A stretch of DNA of 36,474 nucleotides from a virus, in the IMG/VR virus record IMGVR_UViG_3300025133_000323, positions 1-36,474 of that record. The stretch is one strand, 5' to 3'. Made by a program: the position numbers and the translations under genes. Positions 34,995 to 36,474 of the stretch are shown here, one piece after another (the first letter of the stretch is position 1; each line of letters opens with the position of its first letter). The notes beneath the pieces were generated by a model that searched no databases, was not told the origin of the DNA, and saw only the letters and a list, made by a program, of their open reading frames with translations.

Positions 34995-35782
34995 CCTTTT
35001 ATCTCCTCGGGCACTTCACAGACGGGAGGTACCTCTAATTTGTGTTTATTGCCAAAATGGCGATCTAAATAAATTTTCATCACTTCTCTTTCACGATCGG
35101 ATAATTCCGCAGATGCCCAATTATCTCCATGGGTATCGTAATATTCCAGTGCCCACTCCAACTCGTTGTAAGTAGCACCGATCTGATCCTCGTCAGACCT
35201 ACCATCATCCCACAGTCCGTCATTAGGAACCGCAGTCTGAACAGACTGAACCGTTTCTAAATAAGACGCCAGTTCATAAACTTCCGATTTAAGGAGATCG
35301 GCGATTGGAGATAAATCCACCCCTCCATCGCCATATTTTGTAAAGAATCCAACGCCATAATCTTCCACTTTGTTCCCTGTGCCACCAACTAAGAAGTTGT
35401 TAGAGTTGGCAAAAGCATACAGCGTCACCATCCGTAGTCGAGAGCGAGTATTCGCCAGGGAAAAACCACCTAGGGCAGCGTTTGGGAGTTGATCACAAAA
35501 AACCTCGAATGTGTCGGTTAGGTCCACAGTATGGGATGTAACATTACTATATTTGCTCTTTAGCCACGCGATGTGTTCATCTGATCTTGTGGTGTGGTTC
35601 GGATTTTGATGGATGGGCATATTCAGTACGATTACTGGCGCGCCGGTCTCGGCGCAGAGAGTAGATGTTACTGCTGAATCGATTCCTCCTGATACTCCTA
35701 CCACAAACCCTTTGAGTCCTGATTGTTTCAACCGGGTCGAGAGCCACTTCACTAAGTGATCCTTGACCTTGGAGCTATTCAT
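34991..35782 (-). CDS. nadE: NH3-dependent NAD+ synthetase
   Basis: A 263-residue single-domain NAD+ synthetase, which converts nicotinic acid adenine dinucleotide, ATP and ammonia to NAD+. The PP-loop VSGGIDSAV is at residues 30-38. Also present are NTRSRLRMVTLYAFAN (111-126), LVGGTGNKVEDYG (131-143), TKYGDGGVDLSPIADLLKSE (148-167), VPNDGLWDDGRSDEDQIGAT (185-204) and a C-terminal NKHKLEVPP (245-253), all in the family order. There is no glutaminase domain, so it should use free ammonia. It overlaps the epimerase gene by eight bases and has AAGGA eight bases upstream. In a phage it may raise NAD+ for replication or counter NAD+-depleting defences. The protein appears complete and active. Confidence 0.95.
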   Translation of the reverse strand: MNSSKVKDHLVKWLSTRLKQSGLKGFVVGVSGGIDSAVTSTLCAETGAPVIVLNMPIHQNPNHTTRSDEHIAWLKSKYSNVTSHTVDLTDTFEVFCDQLPNAALGGFSLANTRSRLRMVTLYAFANSNNFLVGGTGNKVEDYGVGFFTKYGDGGVDLSPIADLLKSEVYELASYLETVQSVQTAVPNDGLWDDGRSDEDQIGATYNELEWALEYYDTHGDNWASAELSDREREVMKIYLDRHFGNKHKLEVPPVCEVPEEIKG

Positions 35783-36474
35783 TGTTGTTTTCCTTTTCTA
35801 TTTGCGTGCAAATCCATTCATAAGTTTTTTCCATGCCAATTCTAAGTGGTTGGTTATAATCCCAGTCTAACTTTTGGCGGATCAACTCATTGTCGGAGTT
35901 TCTGCCGCGTACGCCGACGGGACACGGAAATCCATACTTATCTTGGAATTCTTGTCCATCAATATTTTTAATGGTCGTATTTTTTCCGGAGATATCAATA
36001 GCCATTTGGGCAAAGTCGTTAATAGCGATCATCTCTTCCGAGCCGATATTTACAGGTCCAATAAAGTCGGAGTCCATCAAGCGTCGAGTGGCTTCAATAC
36101 ATTCATCAATATATAGGAATGATCTGGTCTGTTTTCCGTCGCCCCAGACCTCGATGGTTTCACCTTCAAGAGCCAAAGCTGCCTTTCGGCACATGGCAGC
36201 CGGTGCCTTCTCGCGGCCGCCATCCCAGGTCCCATGAGGTCCAAAAATATTATGATATCGTGCGACCCTAACATCTACCCCATAATTGCGATGAAAGGCA
36301 AAAAATAGGCGCTCGCTAAAGAGCTTCTCCCAGCCATATTCACTGTCGGGAGCAGCAGGGTAAGCGGTGTCTTCCGCACACTTTGGATTGTCAGGGTCGG
36401 TTTGATTGTATTCGGGATACATGCAGGCTGAAGACGAGTAGAAGACTTTCTTAATCTTCTTCTTCACACACTGT
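35775..36474 (-). CDS. GDP-mannose 3,5-epimerase-like enzyme, N-terminus outside window
   Basis: An open frame entering from the right edge; the in-window part is about 232 codons and the GTG at 36467 is not its real start, because the Rossmann glycine motif is missing. The sequence matches the NAD-dependent extended SDR family of GDP-mannose 3,5-epimerases, as in plants (conversion of GDP-D-mannose to GDP-L-galactose/gulose). Counting from the GTG, C15 lies in SSSACMYPEY, Y44 and K48 in YGWEK, and K87 in GGREKAPAAMCRK. These have the same spacing as Cys145, Tyr174, Lys178 and Lys217 of the Arabidopsis enzyme (as I recall them). HNIFGPHGTWDGG, EVWGDGKQTRSFLYIDEC and PVGVRGRNSDN also match. 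Roughly 105-130 residues are missing. It overlaps nadE. It probably makes a sugar nucleotide for glycan or virion decoration. Confidence 0.85.
   Translation of the reverse strand, partial: QCVKKKIKKVFYSSSACMYPEYNQTDPDNPKCAEDTAYPAAPDSEYGWEKLFSERLFFAFHRNYGVDVRVARYHNIFGPHGTWDGGREKAPAAMCRKAALALEGETIEVWGDGKQTRSFLYIDECIEATRRLMDSDFIGPVNIGSEEMIAINDFAQMAIDISGKNTTIKNIDGQEFQDKYGFPCPVGVRGRNSDNELIRQKLDWDYNQPLRIGMEKTYEWICTQIEKENNNE

Noticed and set aside
36465-36467. GTG as start of the epimerase gene
   Set aside because: The frame stays open to the window edge and the NAD-binding Rossmann half is absent, so the true start is outside the window.
1-36474. tRNA genes, CRISPR arrays, insertion sequences, attachment sites or integrase
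   Set aside because: I saw no cloverleaf candidates, no regularly spaced direct repeats, no transposase or integrase motifs. Non-coding space is too small (about 270 bases) to hold most of these.

Overview
The window reads as part of the genome of a large contractile-tailed (T4-like, myovirus morphology) bacteriophage, most likely an uncultured aquatic or marine phage. Every gene I can support lies on the minus strand. Genes are packed with gaps of 0 to 59 bases or short overlaps (ATGA junctions), so the region probably behaves as one or a few long transcripts running from high to low coordinates. There are no rRNA or tRNA genes, CRISPR arrays, insertion sequences or host-like islands. Family statements below come from memory of protein families and motif reading, not from a search.

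In transcription order, the right end (36474 down to 33233) is a small-gene and metabolic block. It holds the C-terminal part of a GDP-mannose 3,5-epimerase-like enzyme cut by the window edge, an ammonia-dependent NAD+ synthetase (nadE), a 67-residue conserved phage protein, an FmdB-type zinc-ribbon protein starting with TTG, a small membrane-anchored protein, a gp55-like late sigma factor and a 96-residue helical protein.

The middle (33231 to 21104) is a baseplate block. It holds a hub-like protein with an OB-like N-terminus and an intact M23 endopeptidase domain, a spike-like protein, a 2076-residue structural protein, a gp25-like wedge protein, a gp6/J-like wedge protein and a 494-residue protein with a DNRLRE-like beta domain.

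The left part (21107 to 1) encodes very large or repetitive virion proteins: a 3519-residue protein (LamG-like lectin domain, P2 gpI-like segment, Gly/Pro/Arg-rich linker, repeated beta modules), then proteins of 306, 1190, 1134, 335 and 353 residues, and a final gene cut by the left edge. The 306- and 335-residue proteins share an N-terminal signature in the same register. No T4 gp7, gp8, gp9-gp12 or gp53 homologue was recognised, so the giant proteins may fill those roles.

A plausible reading is that the sigma factor drives late expression of the tail genes downstream, while the epimerase and NadE are auxiliary metabolic genes for sugar nucleotides and NAD+. The most interesting points are the NadE/epimerase pair, the giant mosaic baseplate proteins, the shared N-terminal tail module, and a recurrent CTATTTA element in the short gaps, twice as part of an inverted repeat.
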